IMG/VR virus record: IMGVR_UViG_3300048117_000320
Location: 1-25,654 of that record
From: a virus
Reading direction: 5' to 3' (one strand)
Length of the DNA stretch: 25,654 nt
Shown: positions 1 through 7,595 of the stretch, in pieces
Numbering within the stretch: position 1 is the first letter of the stretch
How the letters are laid out: every line of letters begins with the position of its first letter
Notes under the pieces: generated by a model
Database searches by the model: none
Seen by the model: only the letters and a program-made list of their open reading frames with translations
Told to the model about the DNA's origin: nothing
Program-made: the position numbers and the translations under genes

Positions 1-12
1 GACGGTTTAGAT

Positions 13-300
13 ATGGGTTTATTAGAAGGTGCAAAAAAATTAATGGAAAAAGAGGGAATGTCGTCACCTAAAAAATCAACACCTAATACTAAACAAGTAA
101 TTTCGGAAAGTCCTAATAACTCGGATCTTCAATCACTTATAAAAGAAACCATCAAAGACACTTTAGAAGAAATTGTCGACCGAAAATTAGAATTAATTTT
201 AACGGCATCTAAAACCGCGTCAATTAACGAAACCTTAGTACTTAAAGTAGGGGACTCAATATTCAAAGGTAAAATTACTGGAGTAAATAAGTCTAAGTAA
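13..300 (+). CDS. Hypothetical protein, possibly 5'-truncated by the window edge
   Basis: A 95-residue protein that I do not recognise. The N-terminal part is Lys/Ser-rich, and the middle (about residues 38-65) is a charged, probably helical stretch. The C-terminal third has alternating hydrophobic residues ending in GDSIFKGKITGVNKSK, which looks like a small beta-rich domain. The reading frame stays open to base 1, so the true start may lie upstream of the window. The ATG at 13 is only the first one visible. It ends 52 bases before the glycosyltransferase gene, on the same strand. The gene is probably real because of its position and codon use, but its function is unknown. Confidence 0.6.
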   Translation: MGLLEGAKKLMEKEGMSSPKKSTPNTKQVISESPNNSDLQSLIKETIKDTLEEIVDRKLELILTASKTASINETLVLKVGDSIFKGKITGVNKSK

Positions 301-352
301 GGATTGATTTCATCATATTTTTTTCTTATATTTTGATATATAACAATAATAT

Positions 353-1585
353 ATGTCAAAAGTTAGAGTACTCGCAATTCCGTCAGATAGTCACGGTGTT
401 GGGAAATATAGAATCATAGATCCATTTACTTATATTGGTGATAACCATTCCGATGAAGTACATGTTGATCTTGTATTCGACGTACCTAATGAAAATAAGT
501 TCTTCGAAAATTACGATATTGTATATTTTCACTCATTCATACACAGAGGTAATACCCAATTAAATTTAGATCGTATCGATTGGTTAAGGAAAGAAGGTAT
601 TAAAGTTGTTATGGATATTGACGATTTTTGGAGGGTGGATCATAGACATCCAAACTACGAAACATTTAAAAGAAATGGTTATAGTAAGGCCCGTGCAGAT
701 TTACTTAAGAAATCGGATTACGTTACAACCACAACACCTATTTACCAAAAAACAATTAAAAGTCTTTTAGGGATAAAGAATGTTTCGGTTTTTCCAAATG
801 CAGTAAACGAAAAGGAATCTCAATTTCAACCAAAACCATTGAAATCTGACTTAGTTAGATTTGGTTGGTTAGGTGGGTCTTCCCACTTATATGATCTTGA
901 ATTAATTAAAAGTGGTATCTCCACGATTACTCAACAATACAAAGATAAAAGTCAATTTGTGTTGTGTGGGTTTGATTTACGAGGTAATATGAAAACCATA
1001 AACCGTCAAACAGGGGAGATGTCAGAAAGACCAATTAAACCTACGGAAACTGTATGGTATAAGTATGAAAAAATATTCACTAATGATTATAAATCTGTTT
1101 CCGAAAATTATAAGAACCATTTACAGACATTTACACAAACGCAATTCCCTGAAGAATTAAATCAACCTTATGTTCGTAGATGGACAATGGATATAAATAA
1201 GTACGCATCTAATTACAACTATTTTGATGTGTCTTTAGCCCCATTAGTTAAATCCGAATTTAATTCTAATAAATCACAACTAAAGGTGATTGAAGCGGGA
1301 TTTCATAAGAAGGCCATTATTGCAACAGAAGAAGACCCTTATCTTATTGATTTAGTTTCTTCGGTTGAACGAGGTGGTGGAATTAATCCTAAAGGTAATT
1401 CCTTATTAGTATCGACAAATAAAAACCACAAACAGTGGGGTAAACATATGAAGAAACTAATAGACAACCCTAATATGATAGAAGACTTAGGTAATAAACT
1501 ATATGAAACAGTAAAGGTAAAATATTCACTCGCCACTGTTTCTAAGGATAGAGTGGAATTTTTAAAATCAATTATAAAAAAGTAA
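353..1585 (+). CDS. GT-B fold glycosyltransferase (GT4-like)
   Basis: A 410-residue probable glycosyltransferase that would move a sugar from an activated nucleotide donor to an unknown acceptor. The N-terminal half starts with a Rossmann-type strand and a Gly loop (VRVLAIPSDSHGVGKYR, residues 4-20) and has an acidic turn at MDIDDFW (87-93). The linker carries FPNA (147-150), typical of the GT4 domain boundary. The second Rossmann domain begins at RFGWLGGSSH (169-178), where GT4 enzymes have a Gly-rich donor loop. SLAPL (294-298) and KSQLKVIEAGFHKKAII (307-323) match the C-terminal donor-binding region, with Glu314 in the usual conserved acidic position. It stands apart from the two other glycosyltransferase genes at 4.6-6.5 kb. 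The fold assignment is firm; the acceptor (virion protein, DNA base or host surface) cannot be read from sequence. Confidence 0.85.
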   Translation: MSKVRVLAIPSDSHGVGKYRIIDPFTYIGDNHSDEVHVDLVFDVPNENKFFENYDIVYFHSFIHRGNTQLNLDRIDWLRKEGIKVVMDIDDFWRVDHRHPNYETFKRNGYSKARADLLKKSDYVTTTTPIYQKTIKSLLGIKNVSVFPNAVNEKESQFQPKPLKSDLVRFGWLGGSSHLYDLELIKSGISTITQQYKDKSQFVLCGFDLRGNMKTINRQTGEMSERPIKPTETVWYKYEKIFTNDYKSVSENYKNHLQTFTQTQFPEELNQPYVRRWTMDINKYASNYNYFDVSLAPLVKSEFNSNKSQLKVIEAGFHKKAIIATEEDPYLIDLVSSVERGGGINPKGNSLLVSTNKNHKQWGKHMKKLIDNPNMIEDLGNKLYETVKVKYSLATVSKDRVEFLKSIIKK

Positions 1586-1589
1586 AATT

Positions 1590-1823
1590 ATGTATTATTT
1601 AGCAACAGTAGGTTACGAAAAAGAACAATTGGATAGAAACGGAAATCCAAGATTAGACAAAGTAAAATATGTCGTACAGGCAGAGTCTGTAGAAGAGGCA
1701 ACAATCGTCTTAAACAAATATAAATCGGAAGATATGAGATCAAGTGAAAGTATCTCAATCGTTAAAATGGCGGTTGAATGTGTTTTAGATCCAGCAATTA
1801 CACCTGAACTTTATAAAGGATAA
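1590..1823 (+). CDS. Small hypothetical protein, DUF4494-like
   Basis: A 77-residue protein. It opens with hydrophobic strand residues (MYYLATVGYEKEQLDRNG), then KYVVQAESVEEATIVLNKY, then a short C-terminal part with one Cys. The pattern of a strand, a basic turn and a helix beginning ESVEEA resembles the small DUF4494-type proteins of Bacteroidetes phages and prophages. I make that comparison from memory, so it is tentative. It follows the glycosyltransferase gene by four bases and precedes the HD-like gene by four, so all three are probably co-transcribed. The role is unknown. Confidence 0.7.
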   Translation: MYYLATVGYEKEQLDRNGNPRLDKVKYVVQAESVEEATIVLNKYKSEDMRSSESISIVKMAVECVLDPAITPELYKG

Positions 1824-1827
1824 CATT

Positions 1828-2388
1828 ATGTTAAACAAAGAACAAATAGAAAATAATAAAAAGAAGTTACTTGAGACTTCGGAGAAATATGATGTGTTAA
1901 CATCTGATTTACTTAAATTCTTAGGTGATGATCTTTTTACTTCCCCCGCATCAACTACATTAGATATGTACGGTGCCTATCCCGGTGGTTTAATAGAACA
2001 TGTTTTTATTGCATCTAAATACGCGGTTAAGGTTAATAGTATTTTACCTGAAAATTTACAACAATCCATTGATAGTATATTAAAATGTACAATCCTATCA
2101 CAAATAGGTAAGGTATTTTTATTTGTACCAAATGAGAGTGAATGGCACCGAAATAAGTTGGGTAAAATGTATGAATTCAACGATGAATTGGTATCTATGA
2201 GAGTAGGTGAAAGATCAGCGTATTATTGTTCAATATATGGAGTTAAATTAAGTGAAGAAGAATATCAGACGATAGTTAATTCTGATAAAGGTGATAATGA
2301 TTTACAATCTAAATACCATTCAACACCATTAGCACAAATCGTTAAACAAGGGTTTGAGTTGGCAATATTTGAACAAAAACATGGATAA
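1828..2388 (+). CDS. HD-domain-like protein lacking the metal-binding residues
   Basis: A 186-residue helical protein laid out like an HD-superfamily phosphohydrolase. PGGLIEHVFIASKYA (residues 52-66) matches the first conserved His helix of HD proteins (H58). The next motif, where an active enzyme has LLHDIGK, reads TILSQIGK (88-95), so the His-Asp pair is Ser-Gln. Where relatives have GHGEKS, this protein has RVGERS (125-130). The final His/Asp position falls in NSDKG. With three of the four metal ligands missing, it is probably not an active phosphohydrolase and may bind nucleotides or protein instead. It overlaps the dUTPase start by eight bases, suggesting translational coupling and perhaps a shared role in nucleotide metabolism. 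The fold is inferred from motif spacing only. Confidence 0.65.
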   Translation: MLNKEQIENNKKKLLETSEKYDVLTSDLLKFLGDDLFTSPASTTLDMYGAYPGGLIEHVFIASKYAVKVNSILPENLQQSIDSILKCTILSQIGKVFLFVPNESEWHRNKLGKMYEFNDELVSMRVGERSAYYCSIYGVKLSEEEYQTIVNSDKGDNDLQSKYHSTPLAQIVKQGFELAIFEQKHG

Positions 2389-3022
2389 AAAGACATTAGA
2401 GGAATATCTAAAAAAGTTAGAAGGTTTTGAGGAAATCCTTTCAGAAGAGGACGAGGATAACATAGATGAGTCTTTTATGAATGAGGTGTCCGAGACGTTA
2501 AATAAATTAACGTCGGACTCTATGGATCATGTACAAAACTCTCAAGGTGTTGGTGTAGGTGATACTATTAATACTCCTTATGAATATAGTATTGGTTGTA
2601 AATTTAAAAAACTACACAAAGACGCAGTTACACCAACATATTCTAAAAAAGGTGATGGGTGTGTGGATTTACATTGTGTAAGTTATACATTGAATGAACA
2701 AACAAACCAAGTAACGTACAGTACAGGAATTTCATTAGAAATACCTTCAGGTTATGTTGGTTTAGTATTCCCAAGATCCTCAATTCGTAGGACCGTTTTG
2801 GAGTTAAGTAACTCTGTCGGTGTTATAGATAGTGGATATAGAGGAGAAATAATGGCAACATTTAACATTAATAAAGGATCTAACCAATCCACTATTTACG
2901 AGAACGGGGAAAGAATATGTCAACTAATGATTTTACCCTACCCCAAAATAAAATTTACTGAAGTTACTGAATTATCCGAAACCGATAGAGGAGAAGGAGG
3001 TTTTGGATCGACAGGTAAATAA
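2381..3022 (+). CDS. dut: dUTPase (trimeric dUTP pyrophosphatase)
   Basis: Hydrolyses dUTP to dUMP and pyrophosphate, keeping uracil out of phage DNA and feeding dTMP synthesis. All five trimeric dUTPase motifs are present: I around AVTPTYSKKGDGCVDLHC (residues 82-99), II GYVGLVFPRSSI (124-135), III SVGVIDSGYRGEI (145-157) with the catalytic-type Asp150, IV GERICQL (176-182) and V RGEGGFGSTG (203-212), the C-terminal arm that closes over the substrate. The protein is 213 residues, longer than the usual 140-150, because of a 70-residue acidic, helical N-terminal extension of unknown role. I chose ATG 2381; an upstream TTG at 2354 is open but lies deeper inside the HD-like gene. The gene is eight bases into its upstream neighbour. 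Confidence 0.95.
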   Translation: MDKKTLEEYLKKLEGFEEILSEEDEDNIDESFMNEVSETLNKLTSDSMDHVQNSQGVGVGDTINTPYEYSIGCKFKKLHKDAVTPTYSKKGDGCVDLHCVSYTLNEQTNQVTYSTGISLEIPSGYVGLVFPRSSIRRTVLELSNSVGVIDSGYRGEIMATFNINKGSNQSTIYENGERICQLMILPYPKIKFTEVTELSETDRGEGGFGSTGK

Positions 3023-3043
3023 GGTTACACATATACATAATTA

Positions 3044-3742
3044 ATGGCTCAAAGAAAAAGTACAGGTACTAAGGTATCATCAAAACAAAGAATAAAAGAG
3101 ATATTTAAAAAACCAAGAGAGAAATTTCTAACAGAGTCCCAAAAAGAGTATTGGGATACGTTAGAAGATAATGAAATAACATTATGTTTTGGACCTGCAG
3201 GTGTGGGTAAGTCGTATATCGCTATGAAAAAGGCGTGTGACTTATTGTGGAATGATAATAACAAATATGAAAAAATTATAATTGTTAGACCCGCTGTTGA
3301 GGCCGAAGAGAAATTAGGTTCATTACCTGGTGGATTAGAAGAAAAGTTAGACCCATATATTTTCCCATCATATTACCTTTTAAATAAAATAATCGGTAAA
3401 GAAAACAAAACTAAATTAAAAGATGAGGGGTTTATTGAGGTTGCCGCATTGGCATATATGAGGGGATGGAATGTAGATAATACTATTCTAATATTCGAAG
3501 AGGCCCAAAATGCCACACCGGCACAAATGAAACTACTTTTAACAAGAATTGGTTTTAATTCTAAATTCTTTATATCGGGGGATTTAGAACAATCAGATAA
3601 ATTTAAAGATAAAACTAAAAGTGGTCTTTATGATGCTAAGAGTAGATTAATGGATTTAAATAATGTGGGTGTATATGAGTTTGGAACTAAGGACATTGTT
3701 AGAAACCCAATAATTGGTAAGATATTAAAAAGATACGATTAA
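3044..3742 (+). CDS. phoH: PhoH-like P-loop ATPase
   Basis: A 232-residue PhoH-family ATPase, common in marine phages. The Walker A is GPAGVGKS (residues 50-57). The family signature VRPAVEAEEKLGSLPGG follows (81-97). The Walker B region reads ILIFEEAQN (148-156), where most relatives have DEAQN, so the first acidic residue is Glu rather than Asp. The sensor-like GDLEQSD follows at 179-185. PhoH ATPases are thought to act on RNA or in phosphate-stress responses, but their exact task in phages is not settled. The N-terminal 30 residues are basic. It lies 21 bases after dut and 36 bases before the HAD-like gene. Confidence in the family is high. Confidence 0.93.
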   Translation: MAQRKSTGTKVSSKQRIKEIFKKPREKFLTESQKEYWDTLEDNEITLCFGPAGVGKSYIAMKKACDLLWNDNNKYEKIIIVRPAVEAEEKLGSLPGGLEEKLDPYIFPSYYLLNKIIGKENKTKLKDEGFIEVAALAYMRGWNVDNTILIFEEAQNATPAQMKLLLTRIGFNSKFFISGDLEQSDKFKDKTKSGLYDAKSRLMDLNNVGVYEFGTKDIVRNPIIGKILKRYD

Positions 3743-3778
3743 CTTTACTTATAACAATAAATTTATTATATTATTAAT

Positions 3779-4429
3779 ATGGAGATTTTAATAAACATAG
3801 ATGGGGTTTTACGTAACACAATTGCAAAGTTTGATTACCACTATAAAGATTATTATTTAGATAGGGAGTCTGATGAAAAGACCGATGAGGAGAATTCGTT
3901 TGAGTACGGTGTTATAGAACCAGTTAAAAATAACTTCTTATTAGAGAGTTATTTATACCAATCTAAAAGTGAGTTCGATAATTTTATTTTCATTGATTAT
4001 GCTATGGAAATATTTGGACATGCAAATCAAAGTTATTTAAAGGCATTTCATGATTTAAATAATCTTATATATGAAAATAAGGAACATAACTTTACTCTGA
4101 TAGGTTTAGATCAATTAGGTAAATCTAAACCATCTACATTGTTCTTTCTTTCTAAAAACGGTTTTATGGGTAATAACGTTAAGTTTACCATGTCTAGTGA
4201 AATACCCAAACTTTGGAAAAATTGTGATTTATGGATAACGGACAATAAAACAGTTATTGATCATTGTCCTAAAAATAAGAAGGTTGTAAAGTTCAATACT
4301 GACTATAACCAACACTTTACAAATCAATTAGAAATACATAAATTAACAGAAATAGATAAGACATGGTTGAAATCTTCGGAGAATATTATTATCTCAACAT
4401 TAGCAAAATTACTGAGACGTGCGAATTAG
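3779..4429 (+). CDS. HAD-fold-like protein with Asn in place of the nucleophilic Asp
   Basis: A 216-residue protein. Its start, EILINIDGVLRNT, matches HAD motif I (hhhDxDGVL), but the first Asp, the nucleophile that is phosphorylated in active enzymes, is Asn6; the second (Asp8) is kept. The region around TLIGLDQLGKSKPSTLFFLSK (106-126) has the spacing of motif II/III with Gly where Ser/Thr is usual. DLWITDNKTVI (150-160) followed by KNKKVVKF resembles the motif IV segment of phage 5'-nucleotidase-like HAD proteins. It is therefore probably a catalytically impaired or repurposed HAD fold. A 12-base palindrome and an AT-rich leader precede it. The last 67 bases overlap the next gene. The fold is a reading of motif order and remains tentative. 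Confidence 0.55.
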   Translation: MEILINIDGVLRNTIAKFDYHYKDYYLDRESDEKTDEENSFEYGVIEPVKNNFLLESYLYQSKSEFDNFIFIDYAMEIFGHANQSYLKAFHDLNNLIYENKEHNFTLIGLDQLGKSKPSTLFFLSKNGFMGNNVKFTMSSEIPKLWKNCDLWITDNKTVIDHCPKNKKVVKFNTDYNQHFTNQLEIHKLTEIDKTWLKSSENIIISTLAKLLRRAN

Positions 4430-4656
4430 AAGTCGAACCGATCAAGAATGATAAGGGGGAACCACTACAAGTGGAACAAACAATAAACGTGTTTAAATAC
4501 GATGCGGTTAAACAATGTATAGATACTATTTTAACTGAGAATGTGGTGGACGATAACGGGTTAGGATTACTTAATTCAGAATTATCATTACCATTTAAAT
4601 TTGCGTTTAACACACTAATAAAATATGGTATTTTAGTTAAAGAAGAATATGAGTGA
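4363..4656 (+). CDS. Small hypothetical protein
   Basis: A 97-residue acidic protein that I do not recognise. It begins MVEIFGEYYYLNISKI, then has a beta-rich part and a C-terminal helix (LPFKFAFNTLIKYGIL). The start lies 67 bases inside the HAD-like gene in another frame. No later Met gives a sensible length, and the opening sequence looks like a protein core, so I keep ATG 4363. Its end overlaps the next glycosyltransferase start by eight bases. Such overlaps and its place inside a tight run of genes support it being real. Its function is unknown. Confidence 0.65.
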   Translation: MVEIFGEYYYLNISKITETCELEVEPIKNDKGEPLQVEQTINVFKYDAVKQCIDTILTENVVDDNGLGLLNSELSLPFKFAFNTLIKYGILVKEEYE

Positions 4657-5716
4657 AAAAATAGAAAACTTGGAAAAAATAGAAAGTGCGTATGATAGGT
4701 TAAAATCTAACAAACATAAGTTATACTTTCTTACATATGATACTAAAACAAATGCAAGGGCGTCAGTTAAATACATATATGACACCGTACACACTTTAAG
4801 AGAAAGTGGGTTAGATGCATACATTTTAGTTGAAGATAAAAACTACGTAGGTGTTAATTCGTGGTTAGGTGACAGATTTAAAGATATACCAATTGTGAGT
4901 ATAAAAGAGGATCAAGTTCAAATGGGTATTGAAGATATTTTAGTGGTACCTGAATACTACTCTAACGTACTTGAACAACTGGCATCAGTTAAATGTACTA
5001 AGGTTATGTTAGTACAACAAACCGAATATATATTTGAAACCCTACCTGTTGGTAGTAGATGGAGTGATTATGGTTTTGATAAAGTAATTACAACAACACA
5101 AAAATCTAAGGAATATATAAAAAGTATTTTCCCTGAGAATTTGATTCACGTAAATCCACCAAAGATTGGTGATGGATTCTCTCCTTCAGAAAACCCTACC
5201 AAACCTTTTATTGCCATTAGTGCGAGAGACCGAGGTCAACATAGAAAAGTAATATCAGAATTCTATTTAAAGTACCCTCAACTAAGATGGGTTACATTTA
5301 AAGATATGGTACAATTAACCTATGAAGAATTTTCTACCCAATTAAAAGAATGTATTTGTTCTGTTTGGATGGACGATGATTCTACTTTTGGGACGTTCCC
5401 TTTGGAGTCAATGAAGTGTGAAGTACCAGTTATTGGTAAAATACCTACAACAGAACCTGAGTGGTTGTCCGAGAATGGTATATGGACTTATGATTTAAAT
5501 AAAATTGTAGAACTACTAGGTACTTACGTTTTAGCGTGGTTGGAAGGAGTAACAATTACTGACGAAGTAAAAGAAAAAATGAGAGAAACACTAATACCAT
5601 ACGATAGTGATATAATCGATAACAATGTGACATCTATTTTTAATTCACTTAAAGAAGGAAGATTAAACGTATTGTCAGAAGCGTTGGATAAATTAAAACA
5701 AGAAGAAACAGCATGA
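4649..5716 (+). CDS. GT-B fold glycosyltransferase
   Basis: A 355-residue probable glycosyltransferase. After a short charged N-terminus, KLYFLTYDTKTNARASVKYI (residues 24-43) forms the first Rossmann strand and loop. VPEYYSNVLEQL (100-111) and KVMLVQQTEYIF (118-129) are typical of the acceptor-side domain. The C-terminal domain starts near KPFIAISARDRGQHRK (185-200). SVWMDDDSTFGTFPLESMKC (238-257) occupies the place of the GT4 acidic motif, followed by EVPVIG, as in donor-binding domains. The ATG overlaps the previous gene, and its stop overlaps the next start as ATGA, so three genes are probably translated as a coupled set. The substrate is unknown. Together with the GT-A gene next door it may build a two-sugar or longer decoration. 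Confidence 0.8.
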   Translation: MSEKIENLEKIESAYDRLKSNKHKLYFLTYDTKTNARASVKYIYDTVHTLRESGLDAYILVEDKNYVGVNSWLGDRFKDIPIVSIKEDQVQMGIEDILVVPEYYSNVLEQLASVKCTKVMLVQQTEYIFETLPVGSRWSDYGFDKVITTTQKSKEYIKSIFPENLIHVNPPKIGDGFSPSENPTKPFIAISARDRGQHRKVISEFYLKYPQLRWVTFKDMVQLTYEEFSTQLKECICSVWMDDDSTFGTFPLESMKCEVPVIGKIPTTEPEWLSENGIWTYDLNKIVELLGTYVLAWLEGVTITDEVKEKMRETLIPYDSDIIDNNVTSIFNSLKEGRLNVLSEALDKLKQEETA

Positions 5717-6498
5717 AAAATATAACCGTAATATTACCTATTCACGATTTGAAAGGTGAATATAATGAAATGTTTTCAAGAGCAATACTTTCTGTAGAAC
5801 AGTTTCATGACGATGTCTCCCTATTATTAGTGGGACCTAAAAATGTCTTGGGAGATCTAAAAAAAGATAGTATTTCAGATAAATTAGATGTTAATATAGT
5901 AATCAATGAAGGGGACACAGGTTTCTGTTCTCAAGTAAATTTGGGAATTGATAATTGTGAAACTGAATGGTTTTCAATATTGGAGATAGATGATGAATAC
6001 ACACCTAATTGGATTAAGTCATTTAGAACATACCATACTCTTTTCCCTGACGCGGATATCCTATTACCAATCGTTAAAGATGTTAATTCTGAAGGTAAAC
6101 TTTTGAATTTTACAAATGAATCTGTTTGGGCATATGGTTTCAGTGAGAACCAAGGAGAACTAAGTAATGAAATACTTTTAGATTATCAAAATTACCAAAC
6201 AAGTGGTGGTTTCTATAAAACAGAAGTTATTAAAGAAAATGGTTCATTTAAAGATAATATTAAACTCACATTTAGTTATGAGTTTTTATTGAGATTAACT
6301 CATAACGGCGCTAAAGTGGCCACTATCCCTCAAGTTGGGTATAGACATGTAAACTTTAGAGAAGACTCATTATTTTGGTCCTATAAAAACTCAGACGATC
6401 ACAAATTAGGTGATGGTGAAGCTAAGTTTTGGTTGGAGACCGCTAAAAAAGAATTTTTCTTCAAGAATAAACGAGAAGTAGAATACGTAGACAATTAA
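5713..6498 (+). CDS. GT-A (family 2-like) glycosyltransferase
   Basis: A 261-residue GT2-type enzyme. The opening strand NITVILPIHDLKGEYNEMF (residues 3-21) and the helix SRAILSVEQF are standard for GT-A folds. NEGDTGFCSQVNLGID (65-80) corresponds to the region before the metal motif. SILEIDDEYTPNW (88-100) carries the acidic DxD-type element (Asp93, Asp94) expected to hold the metal and nucleotide-sugar. A later acidic segment around FSYEFLLRLTHNGAKVATIP matches the acceptor-side helix where family members have a catalytic base. It overlaps the preceding glycosyltransferase by ATGA and the sigma gene by TAATG. The acceptor is unknown. Confidence 0.85.
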   Translation: MKNITVILPIHDLKGEYNEMFSRAILSVEQFHDDVSLLLVGPKNVLGDLKKDSISDKLDVNIVINEGDTGFCSQVNLGIDNCETEWFSILEIDDEYTPNWIKSFRTYHTLFPDADILLPIVKDVNSEGKLLNFTNESVWAYGFSENQGELSNEILLDYQNYQTSGGFYKTEVIKENGSFKDNIKLTFSYEFLLRLTHNGAKVATIPQVGYRHVNFREDSLFWSYKNSDDHKLGDGEAKFWLETAKKEFFFKNKREVEYVDN

Positions 6499-7199
6499 TG
6501 CCCAGAAAAAGAACCCAAAAAATGTACTTTGGGGAGGAGCAAGAACAAGCGGTAGTAAGATTTTTAGAATCAGAAAACGAAGACGAAAAGAATAAGATAT
6601 TTAATGAATATTTAAGAGAACCTCTCAAAATAATGGTGGAAAGTATAATTCGCCGTTACAAACTTTATAGGAAAGACTATAATTTCGAACAAATACATAC
6701 TGATACATTATCATTTTTAATGACTAAGATCAGTAAGTTTGATACGACTAAAAATTATAAAGCATATTCCTATTTCGGTACTATCTGTAAAAATTACCTT
6801 ATGGGTACAATACAGAAAGACCAAAAACTAATGAACAGGTCTGTTTCCTATGAAGACATATCCTCACGGATTGAAGATAGGGCGGACCTTTCTTACATTA
6901 TAGACGAAGAAATTATAGATTATAAGGATGTCGTAAATAAACTTACGGTTGAATTAGAAAAATTTATCGAAGAAGAAACCCTTAATGAGAATGAACAGAA
7001 GTTAGGATATGCCCTTGTTGAGGTCTTTACCAACTTTGAAAAGATATTTCAAGTGGGTGAAGGTAATAAGTTTAATAAAAACTTAATTCTATTATCCTTA
7101 CGTGAGATGACTTCACTATCTACCAAAGAAATAAGAGTTGCTATGAAAAAGTTTAAAAAACTCTATGAGGTATTGAAGTTAGATTTTATAAATTACTAG
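6498..7199 (+). CDS. 55: gp55-like late-transcription sigma factor
   Basis: A 233-residue sigma-like protein that would direct host RNA polymerase to phage late promoters. The centre, from FNEYLREPLKIMVESIIRRY through FLMTKISKFDTTKNYKAY, SYFGTICKNYLMGTIQKDQK and MNRSVSYEDI (about residues 31-120), matches sigma region 2 as kept in T4 gp55: an aromatic/basic helix for the -10 element and a polymerase-binding helix. Unlike T4 gp55 (185 residues) it has a longer C-terminal part, LREMTSLSTKEIRVAMKKFKKL, that could be a helix-turn-helix like sigma region 4. Its start shares a base with the previous stop (TAATG). The assignment rests on motif pattern and phage context; the subfamily is fairly sure and the C-terminal reading is not. 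Confidence 0.75.
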   Translation: MPRKRTQKMYFGEEQEQAVVRFLESENEDEKNKIFNEYLREPLKIMVESIIRRYKLYRKDYNFEQIHTDTLSFLMTKISKFDTTKNYKAYSYFGTICKNYLMGTIQKDQKLMNRSVSYEDISSRIEDRADLSYIIDEEIIDYKDVVNKLTVELEKFIEEETLNENEQKLGYALVEVFTNFEKIFQVGEGNKFNKNLILLSLREMTSLSTKEIRVAMKKFKKLYEVLKLDFINY

Positions 7200-7217
7200 A
7201 ACAATCTATTTATAGGT

Positions 7218-7595
7218 ATGAGAAGGAAAAAGAATTTATTGTCTTTAGATACTGATTCTGCACTTGCACTTATGCAAGAAATATATAACGACATTGTTGA
7301 ACAAAAACAGACGGCTAGTATGATTACTAAAAAGATGTTGAGTTTTATGAAAGAAGCGGAAGATATGAGTGTAATTGGACCAGTTATTAAAGAACAACAG
7401 AAGATCATGAACGATTGTACTGAAAAGAAAATTTCCCTTGTGAAATTACAAAGTACACTCCTTAAACAAACAGGAGGTAGTGGTCCACAGTCAGGGGGTA
7501 AAATGGACCTATCCGAAGAGGATAGAATTTTACTGGAAAAACTTATGAGAGAGGATGATGAACCCACAGATAATACTCAAAATTATAAGATGTAA
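7218..7595 (+). CDS. Hypothetical coiled-coil protein
   Basis: A 125-residue, mostly helical protein. It starts MRRKKNLLSLDTDSALALMQ and runs through two long helices rich in Glu, Lys and Met. A Gly/Ser/Gln linker (GGSGPQSGG, about residues 86-94) follows, then an acidic helix and a polar tail. It lies 18 bases after the sigma gene and shares the TAATG junction with the large structural gene downstream, so it is likely translated with it. A role in baseplate assembly, or as a small transcription partner of the sigma factor (as gp33 is in T4), would suit its position, but no motif proves either. Confidence 0.7.
   Translation: MRRKKNLLSLDTDSALALMQEIYNDIVEQKQTASMITKKMLSFMKEAEDMSVIGPVIKEQQKIMNDCTEKKISLVKLQSTLLKQTGGSGPQSGGKMDLSEEDRILLEKLMREDDEPTDNTQNYKM

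Noticed and set aside
2354-2380. TTG start nine codons upstream of the dUTPase ATG
   Set aside because: It would extend the overlap with the HD-like gene to 35 bases with no benefit; ATG 2381 gives a normal eight-base coupling overlap.
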